38,093 nucleotides of DNA from an uncultured Prevotellaceae bacterium (GTDB taxonomy: Bacteria > Bacteroidota > Bacteroidia > Bacteroidales > Bacteroidaceae). Below are positions 25,230 through 33,800 of this stretch, one piece after another; the first letter of the stretch is position 1; every line of letters begins with the position of its first letter. Made by a program: the position numbers and the translations under genes. The notes under the pieces were generated by a model. That model was not told where the DNA came from and searched no databases. It was given only the letters and a program-made list of their open reading frames with translations. Location: contig CAMVKN010000035.1 in NCBI GenBank assembly GCA_947168045.1, positions 1-38,093 on the forward strand. The letters run 5' to 3'.

Positions 25230-25413
25230 AATAAGTCGGCTCTTTACGGGAATAACTCATTGAGTTATTGCAATAAGTCGGCTCTTTACGGGAATAACTC
25301 CTGGAGTTATTGCAATAAGTCGGCTCTTTACGGGAATAAGTCATTGAGTTATTGCAGTAAGTCGGCCCTTTACGAGAATAACTCATTGAGTTATTGCAAT
25401 AAGTCGGCCCTTT
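25230..25413. repeat. 42-bp palindromic tandem units, copy set B
   Basis: Unit starts are at 25230, 25272, 25314, 25356 and a partial at 25398, a strict 42-bp period. Units differ by few bases. Because 42 is divisible by three, every frame stays open and yields spurious reading frames with 14-residue repeats on both strands; these are not believed to be genes. Confidence 0.92.
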
Positions 25414-25574
25414 TTGGCATCAACCTTTTTTCTGGTGCTCCATTGGTGCGGCAAAAAGAAGGTTGGAGCACCTGCCAATGTGTTGGGGCGCAGGCGCTTA
25501 TCCGCGAAAGGTGCACTTGGTGCTCTGTCATTTGCTACCACTTAATATTACGTGAGTTCAACGTAAGAAAAGTG
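25326..25574 (+). repeat. Duplicated intergenic block, copy B (partner at 50-298)
   Basis: Same sequence and orientation as 50-298 with only scattered substitutions. It includes the last two 42-bp units, the GGTGCTCCA inverted pair and the left end of the short insertion-sequence remnant. Confidence 0.85.
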
Positions 25575-25608
25575 TACTTATTGCGTAAGGCTTACGTCGA
25601 ACTCACGT
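25550..25608 (+). mobile_element. 59-bp minimal insertion-sequence remnant
   Basis: Ends ACGTGAGTTCAACGTAAG (25550-25567) and CTTACGTCGAACTCACGT (25591-25608) are imperfect inverted copies. Compared with the 168-bp version at 274-441 it has lost the segment between two AAAAGT copies, a likely slippage or recombination deletion. It is small enough to fold as one hairpin. Confidence 0.7.
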
Positions 25609-25683
25609 TAAGAATACAGTAAAGATTTAACGGCAAAAACCTGTTTGTTTTTCAAAAAGACACTTTAGCGTAAAAAGACGGAA

Positions 25684-28332
25684 TCATTGATTCAATGATA
25701 TCACCCGAAGGGTGTAGGGAGGCAGAGTGAGCGGTGTATCGGTGGTGAGACACACGGCCTTGGCTCGCTGGTCCTCGACGTCGCCGGAGAACTGCTCGCA
25801 CTCCACCTGCGACGGGAGGGTGAGACCCTCGACGGCGAGATTCAGGGTGACGGGCAGGGCGTTGACTAGCTTCAGGTAACGCTTACCCGTGTGCGAGTCA
25901 ACGACAAGGCTGGCACCTATGCGGTGGCGCAGATTCGCGATGGAATCGCCAAGGATTTCCGTATGCACCCATGTGTCGCCACTATAGACTGAGAACAGCC
26001 GCTGCACCTCGTAGGCCGGCGTGGTACGTACCTGCGCATTGGAGAAATAAATCATGTCTGGGTTCCAGTTGGAGTGACCATCCTTACAGAGCAGGGGCGC
26101 ATAGCTGGTCATGCTGACGATGTCGCCATTGCGCTCGATATCAGTCAGGTAGAGCGCCTCAGCCAATGCCGTCTCCACATTGGGACGACGTGCCCTTGTG
26201 CTGGCAGCCCATTCACCTAGATAGACCTTCGGAGAGTTGAGTGTTAAGTGTTGAGTGTTGAGTGACGTTTGCTCTGCCCCTAAACTCTTAACATTCAACA
26301 AGCGGGGGTAGCTGTCGTAGTAGTCACGGTGATGCATGAACCAACCTGTCGATTCATAGTAATGCTCGTCGGTCATGTCCTGCAGCTCAGGATGACGGTG
26401 GATGAAGTCCCAGCCCTCGGTATAATCGGCACTGGGTGCATGGAACGGCCCGACGGTACCACACAGCTGAATCTCGGGATGTCGCTGGCGCAAGGCCCTG
26501 CAAATCATCTCATAGCGGTCCTCGAAGACCGTGCCGATGATGTCCTCGTTGCCTATGCCCAGGTATTTCAGGTGGAAGGGAGCAGGATGGCCTGCGTCGG
26601 CGCGCATCTTCGCCCACGGGCTGGTGGCAGGGTCGCCATTGGCCCACTCGATGAGGTTGCACAGCTCGTCGATATAGGCAGGCATCTGCTCCATGGGTAT
26701 GCCGCCCTGCTGTCCGCCGATGCCCTCAGCATTGGCTGCCGAGTTCTGACAGGGAACGCCAGCCGCCAGTACGGGCAGCGGCTCGGCGCCGATGTCCTCA
26801 CAGAACTGGAAATACTCATAGAAGCCCAGGCCGCGCGTCTGATGGTAGTGCCAGATGTTAAAGTCGGGCTTACGCTCCTGCAGCGGCCCCACGGTGTGCT
26901 GCCAGTGGTAGATGTTTTCTATACCCTGGCCGTGCGTCAGGCAACCGCCGGGGAAGCGCACGAACTTGGGATGCAGGGCCGCGATGGTCTCTGCCAGGTC
27001 CTTGCGCAGGCCGTTCTTACGCCCCTTGAAGGTGTCCTGCGGAAAGAGCGACACCATGTCAATGCCCACATGGGCCGCCTTCAGGGGGACAATGACCAGG
27101 CGGGCCTTGTCATCGGAGGCGGTGGCGGTAAGCACGGTGGCATACTGCTTCCAGTCGCTGGCACGAGTCTTCAGCTCGCCCTTGGCCAGCACCGTGCCGT
27201 CGTGCCCCACCAGCTGAATGGCGAAGTCCTGTTTCTGTCCGCCGGCGAGGACAAACATGGAGAAATCATATTTCTTACCCATCTCCACGCGAATGCCGTC
27301 CCATCCCTCGTTCCAGATGGTGTCTGGCCAGAGCAGTGCATAGTGGGGGTTGTTGGGGTGCAGCGGGTGCTCGGTGGCAATCTCTATGGGTTTCGACGAG
27401 TGCCAGGCGGTGGTGGCACTCCAGCCGCCATGGTCCTTGGCATTGTATTCAAAGTCACGGTTCTGGATGAGCTCGGCATAGAGGCCACCGTCGGCGGCAT
27501 AGCTGATATCCTCGAAGAAGATGCCGATGAGCTTGTTGCTGATGGCCTTGGTGCTGTCTGGACGGACAGTGAGGGTAGCCCTCAGCGTCCCATTGTTTTC
27601 ATTTTTTAATTTTTTCATTATTTCATTTTCCTCGTCGTCGTGCATCCGCTCAGCACTGAGACGGTCGCTCTTGGCCCTCTCGTCGAAGAACGTACGCAGA
27701 CGGAGCACCTCGTCAGCCGTCACGGCAAACTTCTGCCCCACCATCAGACGGTCCCCCACCACGACGCTGTCGCGCCGCCACAGTTGCTGGTCAGCGAAGG
27801 GCATGGCCATGTCGTTGGTGAAGCGCCGGAAGTCCTTCGACGCTGAGATGCGGCGTGCATGGCCCTGTGCATCGCGATAGTAGACATTGAAAGTGTTGTC
27901 CATGGGCGTCACCACGGGCTGCAGGCACTGCGCCGAGCCAACACGCGGATAGTCCTGCGGCCGCCACGTCACGAGGTCACGGCTATAGGCGGCAGCGAAG
28001 AGCGGCGACGTGTCATTCACCTGAAACACCAGGCGCCACGAGCCATCCTTGGCACGACACAGTGAGGGGTGGTACATGCGTTTCTCAGCGCCCCACGTGC
28101 CATAGTCACTGCTGCAGAGCTGTCCGAGATGCTGCCAGCCAGTGCTATCAGCCACGGCGACATGCAGTCCCTGGCGCTCATTGGGCGAATAGATGAAGAG
28201 ACTGTCGGTCAGTGGCACGGCCTGGGTCACGGCAGGATGCTGCTGGAGGTGGTGGCTGCTGCCGATGGCCTTCGCAGTCAAGGCAGTGCCCAAGGCCAGC
28301 ACAGAGAGGAAGAATCGGGCTGTTGTACTCAT
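25684..28332 (-). CDS. GH51 alpha-L-arabinofuranosidase with N-terminal GH43-like segment
   Basis: An 882-residue exported protein with a signal peptide (about 1-22). Residues about 30-225 resemble part of a GH43-type propeller (SWRLVFQVNDTSPLFAAAYS, DLVTWRPQDYP) but lack a complete set of catalytic carboxylates. The GH51 part follows (about 245-880) with a CBM-like insertion, acid/base Glu596 in GIGNEDIIG and nucleophile Glu707 in YLGEWAAS. It releases arabinose from pectic arabinan or arabinogalactan. Residues about 682-702 are a Ser/Leu/Asn/Gln-rich stretch (EQTSLNTQHLTLNSP) from a low-complexity tract placed just before the nucleophile strand. It is transcribed away from the barrel gene, with a possible TATTTTTG box at 28363-28370. 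Confidence 0.94.
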   Translation of the reverse strand: MSTTARFFLSVLALGTALTAKAIGSSHHLQQHPAVTQAVPLTDSLFIYSPNERQGLHVAVADSTGWQHLGQLCSSDYGTWGAEKRMYHPSLCRAKDGSWRLVFQVNDTSPLFAAAYSRDLVTWRPQDYPRVGSAQCLQPVVTPMDNTFNVYYRDAQGHARRISASKDFRRFTNDMAMPFADQQLWRRDSVVVGDRLMVGQKFAVTADEVLRLRTFFDERAKSDRLSAERMHDDEENEIMKKLKNENNGTLRATLTVRPDSTKAISNKLIGIFFEDISYAADGGLYAELIQNRDFEYNAKDHGGWSATTAWHSSKPIEIATEHPLHPNNPHYALLWPDTIWNEGWDGIRVEMGKKYDFSMFVLAGGQKQDFAIQLVGHDGTVLAKGELKTRASDWKQYATVLTATASDDKARLVIVPLKAAHVGIDMVSLFPQDTFKGRKNGLRKDLAETIAALHPKFVRFPGGCLTHGQGIENIYHWQHTVGPLQERKPDFNIWHYHQTRGLGFYEYFQFCEDIGAEPLPVLAAGVPCQNSAANAEGIGGQQGGIPMEQMPAYIDELCNLIEWANGDPATSPWAKMRADAGHPAPFHLKYLGIGNEDIIGTVFEDRYEMICRALRQRHPEIQLCGTVGPFHAPSADYTEGWDFIHRHPELQDMTDEHYYESTGWFMHHRDYYDSYPRLLNVKSLGAEQTSLNTQHLTLNSPKVYLGEWAASTRARRPNVETALAEALYLTDIERNGDIVSMTSYAPLLCKDGHSNWNPDMIYFSNAQVRTTPAYEVQRLFSVYSGDTWVHTEILGDSIANLRHRIGASLVVDSHTGKRYLKLVNALPVTLNLAVEGLTLPSQVECEQFSGDVEDQRAKAVCLTTDTPLTLPPYTLRVISLNQ
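26228..26292 (-). repeat. In-frame low-complexity insert in GH51
   Basis: TTGAGTGTTAAGTGTTGAG-type units on the plus strand, followed by a CTCTTAACATTCAA stretch of opposite sense. On the coding strand it reads as SLNTQHLTLNS between YPRLLNVKS and KVYLGEW. It is of the same NSQ/LST style as the tracts in capA and GH28. Confidence 0.65.
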
Positions 28333-28362
28333 GTGTTCCGTCTTTAGTTGATTTTACAACAG

Positions 28363-28370
28363 CAAAAATA
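28363..28370 (-). promoter_or_regulatory. Possible -7 box for the reverse GH51 gene
   Basis: On the minus strand TATTTTTG fits TAnnTTTG, 30 bp upstream of the start. No GTTACAT pair is present here, so this gene is probably controlled differently from GH53 and the esterase operon. Confidence 0.5.
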
Positions 28371-28384
28371 CAAATAATAAGGAA

Positions 28385-28420
28385 AAACGCAAAAGAAAAA
28401 TCGGTTTTTCTTTTGCGTTT
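28385..28420. repeat. Perfect 16-bp inverted repeat between divergent promoters
   Basis: AAACGCAAAAGAAAAA (28385-28400), loop TCGG, then TTTTTCTTTTGCGTTT (28405-28420). It lies between two divergent -7 boxes. Its right arm supplies a TTTTG at -33 spacing (20 bp) from the box at 28435. A similar but imperfect palindrome sits between the divergent tsaB and mutY promoters. Confidence 0.85.
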
Positions 28421-28434
28421 CCTGTGTAATTTAT

Positions 28435-28442
28435 TACCTTTG
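28435..28442 (+). promoter_or_regulatory. -7 box for the outer-membrane barrel gene
   Basis: TACCTTTG, 35 bp upstream of the start at 28478, with a TTTTG ending 20 bp upstream as a -33 element. Confidence 0.7.
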
Positions 28443-28477
28443 CACTTGTAAATGCTAACTCAACAATCATTTCCGTC

Positions 28478-29152
28478 ATGGATTTAAGGAAGTCTTTTAT
28501 CGCCATTGCCCTGACCGTAGTCGGACTCATGCCTGCCACGGCACAGGAAGGAAGACAGGCTTTCACGCCAAGGAGCTATTTCGGCCTGAGCTTCAATGCA
28601 GAGACCAACCACCCCATCTTCAACGGCAGCCTGAGAGCACTGTGGGAAATAGGCAAGCCCTCGGACATCATTGCCCTGAACTTCGGCGTAGGCTACCGGG
28701 GATTCTTCGACCGCGAGCCGCCCCGCGAGTTCCTTAGGAACGCATCCTTCTCTGACTATATGTTCTACAGCAGGGAGAACGGCGAGACCAAGAATGTGCG
28801 CCCCGTGGGAGGACAGGTGGTGCTGCCTGTTGAGCTGCAGCTGCGTCTGCTCAGGCTGAGCGACGACTTCCGGCTGTTCGTGGGCTGTGGTGCCGAATAC
28901 GGCATCCGCCTCTATCAGTCGCACCGCTATGCCAACTACTATGGCAGCCACATCATGAACGCCAACAGCCTGTCGGTCTACCCCATGCTGGGTGTCGTTG
29001 GCGACATGGACGACGATGCCAGCCTCACCATTGGCCTCTACATGCGGCACTTCGTGAAACAGGCCCTGAACTACGAGAATCTGTGGGACCCAGACAAGTT
29101 TGACGCAAAGAATTTCTTTGGTTTCCAGATTTCCCTGGCCTTTGATTTGTAA
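28478..29152 (+). CDS. Outer-membrane beta-barrel-like protein, function unknown
   Basis: A 224-residue exported protein with a signal peptide (about 1-22, ending PATAQ). The mature part shows alternating polar/hydrophobic strands with aromatic ends (YFGLSFNAE, IIALNFGVGYRGFF, LRLFVGCGAEYGIRLY-like) and ends in a Phe-rich last strand (FFGFQISLAFDL), typical of small outer-membrane barrels. I do not recognise the family. Its place between the GH51 and the GH28-SusCD operon suggests a role in the same locus, but it has its own promoter and could be unrelated. Confidence 0.75.
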   Translation: MDLRKSFIAIALTVVGLMPATAQEGRQAFTPRSYFGLSFNAETNHPIFNGSLRALWEIGKPSDIIALNFGVGYRGFFDREPPREFLRNASFSDYMFYSRENGETKNVRPVGGQVVLPVELQLRLLRLSDDFRLFVGCGAEYGIRLYQSHRYANYYGSHIMNANSLSVYPMLGVVGDMDDDASLTIGLYMRHFVKQALNYENLWDPDKFDAKNFFGFQISLAFDL

Positions 29153-29177
29153 GTTTCAGAAAATAATCGTACCTTTG
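29146..29177 (+). promoter_or_regulatory. Promoter of the GH28-SusC-SusD operon
   Basis: TTTG at 29146-29149 and TACCTTTG at 29170-29177 show Bacteroidota promoter spacing. The -33 element lies inside the end of the preceding gene. No further promoter box precedes susC or susD, so the three genes are probably one transcript ending at 36075. Confidence 0.7.
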
Positions 29178-29210
29178 CCCCGCAAATATGCTATTTGTTA
29201 ATTACTAACT

Positions 29211-30683
29211 ATGACAATGAAAAGACTTTTCGGGGTTGCACTGCTATTGACCTTGACGATGGTGGCGCATGCCCAAACTGTTTATAATGTATTGGACTTC
29301 GGAGCCAAGGGCGACGGTGTGACCGATGACGCTGCCGCCCTGCAGCAGGCCATCGACAAATGTTCGCAAGAAGGCGGTGGCCGCGTGCTGCTGCCCCGCA
29401 TGCACACCTTCCTCAGCGGTCCGTTGGAACTGAAGAGCGATGTGGAGCTGCACCTTGAGAGCACTGCCACGCTGCTGTGCAACCCCGACGAGAGCCTTTA
29501 CACCAAGAGTGCCTTCGGCGATAACCGCGGCGAGGGCATGATGTGGCTGTGGGCCAAGGGTGCCCGCAACCTGAGCATCACCGGGCGCGGCGCCATCCAC
29601 GGCAACGGCATCAAGTTCATGGGCATGGAGCTGAGCGACAGCTACGAGCTGAAGCCCCTGAAAACGGTAGCAAACTCTCAATCCTCAACGCTCACCTCTC
29701 ACCTCACCGAGGACCCCCGGCCGCACGTGCTGACGCTCATCGACTGCAGCAACCTGCTCATCCGCGATGTCACCATCTTCGAGGGTGCCTACTGGACGGT
29801 GCACCTCGTGGGCTGTAACGTGGCTCTTATCGACGGTGTCAACCTGCTGAACAACCTGAAGATTCGCAATGGCGACGGCATCGACCTGGACCACTCGAAG
29901 AACGTGCGCATCTCGAACTGCCACATCACCAGCGGCGATGACTGCATCTGCCTGAAGAACCGCCGCGAATATGCCGAATATGGTGCCTGCCACGACATCG
30001 TGGTGACGAACTGCATCCTGGAGTCACGCTCATGCGCCATCAAGATTGGCTCTGAGAACATGGACCACATCTACAACGTGCTGGTAGACAACTGCATCAT
30101 CAAGAACTCGAACCGCGGCCTGGGCATACAGAACCGCGACGAGGGCACGGTGACCGACGTCACCTTCACGAACATCATCATGGACCTACAGCTGTGGAGC
30201 GACGTATGGTGGGGCAAGGCCGAGCCCATCTATGTGACGAGCTACCCACGTGCCGACGGCGACCACAAGGATGCCAACTGGCGTTTCCCGAAGGGTGAGA
30301 CACAGGGCCGTTGTGGCGCCGTGAGCCGCATCACGTTCCAGAACATCCAGGCCACCTCGGAGAACGGCTGCTTCATCGGCGGCGACACCAACGACAAGGT
30401 GAGCGACGTGACGCTGAGCAATGTGACGGTGAACCTGCGCCGCCAGACCACCTATGCCAACGGCATCTACGACAAGCGTCCCTGCAAGGGCGAGTCCTTT
30501 GTCACCGGCCGCGTCTACGGTCTCTACATCGAGCAGGCTACAGGTGTAAAGACGGACGGTCTGACGGTGAACAGCTACATCAGCAACTATGAGGGCAAGG
30601 TGAAGTATCCGGCCAACACGCTCAACCCCATCCACCGTTTCAAGAACTTCGTCAACAGGACGGCCGCCGACCTCTCACAATAG
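29211..30683 (+). CDS. GH28 polygalacturonase-family enzyme
   Basis: A 490-residue exported right-handed beta-helix enzyme with a signal peptide (about 1-21). The entry motif YNVLDFGAKGDGVTDDAAALQ and the catalytic NGDGIDLD and SGDDCICLK segments carry the conserved Asp residues of GH28. The third family motif (GHG) is replaced by SRSCAIKIGSEN and the RIK motif by RGLGIQNRDEG, a pattern seen in Bacteroidota members; it may indicate an exo-acting or rhamnogalacturonan-directed enzyme rather than a classical endo-polygalacturonase. Residues about 151-168 (VANSQSSTLTSHLTED) form a low-complexity insert. A second ATG at 29217 is an equally good start. The stop codon abuts a 9-bp repeat array that continues the same frame. 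Confidence 0.93.
   Translation: MTMKRLFGVALLLTLTMVAHAQTVYNVLDFGAKGDGVTDDAAALQQAIDKCSQEGGGRVLLPRMHTFLSGPLELKSDVELHLESTATLLCNPDESLYTKSAFGDNRGEGMMWLWAKGARNLSITGRGAIHGNGIKFMGMELSDSYELKPLKTVANSQSSTLTSHLTEDPRPHVLTLIDCSNLLIRDVTIFEGAYWTVHLVGCNVALIDGVNLLNNLKIRNGDGIDLDHSKNVRISNCHITSGDDCICLKNRREYAEYGACHDIVVTNCILESRSCAIKIGSENMDHIYNVLVDNCIIKNSNRGLGIQNRDEGTVTDVTFTNIIMDLQLWSDVWWGKAEPIYVTSYPRADGDHKDANWRFPKGETQGRCGAVSRITFQNIQATSENGCFIGGDTNDKVSDVTLSNVTVNLRRQTTYANGIYDKRPCKGESFVTGRVYGLYIEQATGVKTDGLTVNSYISNYEGKVKYPANTLNPIHRFKNFVNRTAADLSQ
29669..29711 (+). repeat. In-frame low-complexity insert in GH28
   Basis: ACTCTCAATCCTCAACGCTCACCTCTCACC units encode NSQSSTLTSHL between the conserved YELKPLK and EDPRPHVLTLIDC segments. 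The composition matches the capA and GH51 tracts. Confidence 0.65.
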
Positions 30684-30845
30684 TCCCAGTTCTCCCAGAA
30701 CTCTCAGGACTCCCAGTCCTCCCAGAACTCCCAGAGCTCCCAGAGCTCCCAGTCCTCCCAGTTCTCCCAGAACTCCCAGAACTCCCAGAGCTCCCAGAGC
30801 TCCCAGTTCTCCCAGAGGCCCCAGTCCTCCCAGAACTCCCAGAAC
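30684..30845 (+). repeat. 18 x 9-bp TCCCAGNNN array in the susC leader
   Basis: Eighteen units of TCCCAG plus a variable triplet (TTC, AAC, AGC, TCC, GAC, AGG) run without a gap from the base after the GH28 stop to 35 bp before the susC start. Two units differ in the core (TCTCAG, CCCCAG). In the GH28 frame they read Ser-Gln-X, and the codons just before (TCA CAA TAG) look like one more unit whose third codon is the stop. It lies in the untranslated leader between GH28 and susC. Confidence 0.95.
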
Positions 30846-30880
30846 AGAAAAACACCTTATTATAATCAAAAACAACATCT

Positions 30881-33800
30881 ATGCAAAACGTGAAGAAATC
30901 ATTCAGCCGCCTGCTAATGCTGGCCCTGCTGCTGACGGTCACCACCGTGGCGTGGGCACAACAGCGCATCGGCGGCACCGTGAGAGACGGTAAGGGCGAT
31001 GCCCTCATCGGCGTGAGCGTGCGTGAGGCCGGCACACAGAACGGCACCACGACAAACATCGACGGACAGTTCACCATCACCGTGAAGCCCGGCGCACGCC
31101 TGGAGTTCAGCTACATTGGCTTCAACCCGCAGACCGTGACGGCCCAGCAGGGCATGCGTGTGGTGCTGGAAGAGGACAACCAGCAGTTAGAGGAGGTCGT
31201 CGTCGTGGGCTACGGCACCATGCGCCGCAAGGATGTCACCAGCAGTATCACCACCGTTCAGGCCAAGGACCTGAACCAGGGTGTCTACACCACTCCTGCC
31301 GAGCTGCTGCAAGGCAAGGTGCCTGGTCTGACCATCACCAGCACCAACGACCCCAACGGCTCAGGAAGCATCTCGCTGCGCGGTGTCTCATCACTGCGCG
31401 AAGGTGCCATGGAGCCTTACTACGTTGTTGACGGCGTGCCTGGCGTAGACCTCTCGCTCATCTCGCCCGACGACATTGAGAGCATCGACGTGCTGCGCGA
31501 CGCCTCCGCCACCGCCATCTACGGTTCGAAGGCCGCCAACGGCGTCATCATCGTCACCACGAAGAAAGGCAACAAGACCGGCGTGACCAATGTGGGCTAC
31601 AACGGCTACGTGGCCTTCGACAACACCCTGAAGACCCTCGACATGATGTCGGCCAGCCAGCTCATCGACTACGCCAAGGCCAACGGCATCACGCTGGCCC
31701 ATGCCGACAACCCCGCCAACACCGACTGGCAGGACGAGGTGCTGCGCACCGGCATCAGCCACAACCACAACGTGAGCATCAGCGGCGGCTTTGGAAAGAC
31801 GAGCTACAGCGCTTCAATCAACTACATGAACCGCAAGGGTGTGGTGCGCGGCACTGACTCAGAGCGCCTGAACGCACGCTCCTTCCTGCAGACATCCATC
31901 CTGAAGGACCACCTCGACCTCTCCATCAGCCTGAACGCCTCATCGGGACAGTTCAACACCGTGGCCATGAGCTATGACGGCAACCACGCCGGCCAGAGCC
32001 TCATCGAGCAGATGTACACCTACTCGCCCTTGGTGCCCGTGCGCAACGAGGACGGCTCGTGGTATGAGAACACCACCATCTCGCAGAACTTCAACCCCGT
32101 GTCGCTCATCAACGAAGACCTGTTCTCGGGCAAGCGCAAGATGATACAGGGCATCGGTCAGGCCACGCTGCACATCGTGAAGGGCCTGGACTGGAACCTC
32201 ACCATGTCGTACCAGAACAGCCAGCGCATCAACAACACCTACCACTCCAGCAAGACGCAGCTGGCCAACCTGCACTCTAACGGCGAGGCATCGCGCAGCA
32301 CCACAGAGGACATCAAGAAGCAACTTGAGACCTACGTCAACTGGCAGCACACCTTTGCCAAGGTGCACAATGTGGGCCTGATGGGCGGCTACTCGTGGGA
32401 GCAGAACGAGAACAACGACCGCTTCGGCCTGACAGCCTTCGACTTCTACAACGACAACCTGAAGTATTACAACCTGGGCATGGCCAACCAGATAGACATC
32501 AACGGCATCATTGCCTCGCCGATGTCTACGCTGCGCATGATCTCCTTCTACGGCCGTCTGAACTACAGCTACGACAGCCGCTACATCCTGCAGGGCACCA
32601 TCCGCCGCGATGGCTCGTCGGCCTTCGGCAAGAACAACCGCTGGGGTACCTTCCCCTCGGTCAGTGCCGCATGGCGCATCTCTGAGGAGAGCTTCCTGAA
32701 GAACCAGGACGTGCTGAGCGACCTGAAGCTGCGCGTAGGCTATGGCGTCAGCGGCAACTCGCTGGGCTTCGATGCCTACACCGCACTGCAGACATACGGT
32801 GCCAACGGATGGTTCACCCACGTCGACCCCACTACACTCAAGGAGATTGAGTACCGCGTGCTCTCAGCCGACCACAACGCCAATGCCGACCTGAAGTGGG
32901 AGCGCACCAGCATGTTCAACATCGGTATCGACTTCGGGTTCCTGAACAACCGCATCAACGGTACCATTGAGTACTACGACAAGCGCACCAAGGACCTCAT
33001 CCACGCCTACAGCGTCTCGCTGAGCCGCTATCCCTACGGATGGATGGACGCCAACGTGGGCGACATCAGCAACAAGGGTATTGAGCTGACGCTGAACATG
33101 GTGCCCGTGCGCACAAGGAATTTCGAATGGAACACCACACTCAACCTCTCGCACAACACGAACAAGGTGGAGAAGCTGTCCAACAGCACCTTCTCGGTTG
33201 ACTACATCGACCAGGCCAACCCCGACGTGCCTGGCGGCAACGGCTCACAGACCGTGCAGCGCATCATGGAGGGAGCCCCGCTCGGGCAGTTCTACCTCTG
33301 GGAGTGGGCTGGCTACGACAACGAGGGCAAGTCGCTCTTCAACGACTACGACGAAGAGGGCAACCTGGTGGGCACCACCGACTCACCCAACGACACCGAC
33401 AAGCGCAAGCACGGCTCGGCCCAGCCCAAGCTGACACTGGGCTGGAACAACACCTTCACCTACAAGAACTGGTCGCTCACCGCTTTCTTCCAGGGCATGT
33501 TCGGCCAGAAGGTCTACAACGCCACCCGCAACTACTACAACACTGTGACGCTGGTGAACACCGGCAAGAACGTGCTGGCCGAGATGCCTGAATTCCAGCG
33601 TCCCACCGACACGCGTGCACAGATTCCTTCCGACCGCTATCTGGAGAACGGCGACTTCTTCCGTCTGGCCAGCCTCTCGCTGAGCTATACGTTCAAGAAT
33701 CTGAACGGCTGGGCCAAGAACATCCGCCTGTATGCCAACTGCAACAACGTGTTCACCATCACGGGCTACAAGGGCATCGACCCCGAGGTCTACATGGGTG

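Noticed and set aside
25230..25413. Possible CRISPR array
   Set aside because: Units are contiguous and nearly identical, with no unique spacers and no cas genes.
1..25608. The interval between the repeated modules as a composite transposon
   Set aside because: It carries core genes (pnp, murA, rimM, mutY), the module is in the same orientation with no transposase, and no target duplication is visible.
25060..25622. Long open frames on both strands with 14-residue repeats
   Set aside because: They arise because the 42-bp unit is a multiple of three; the frames have no start signals and no folded domain.
26329..27609. 426-codon forward frame inside the reverse GH51 gene
   Set aside because: Antisense to the GH51 catalytic domain with no domain features of its own.
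30675..31080. Reverse-strand Gly/Ser-rich reading frames over the 9-bp array
   Set aside because: They are the complement of the repeat and the susC start; composition is purely repeat-driven.
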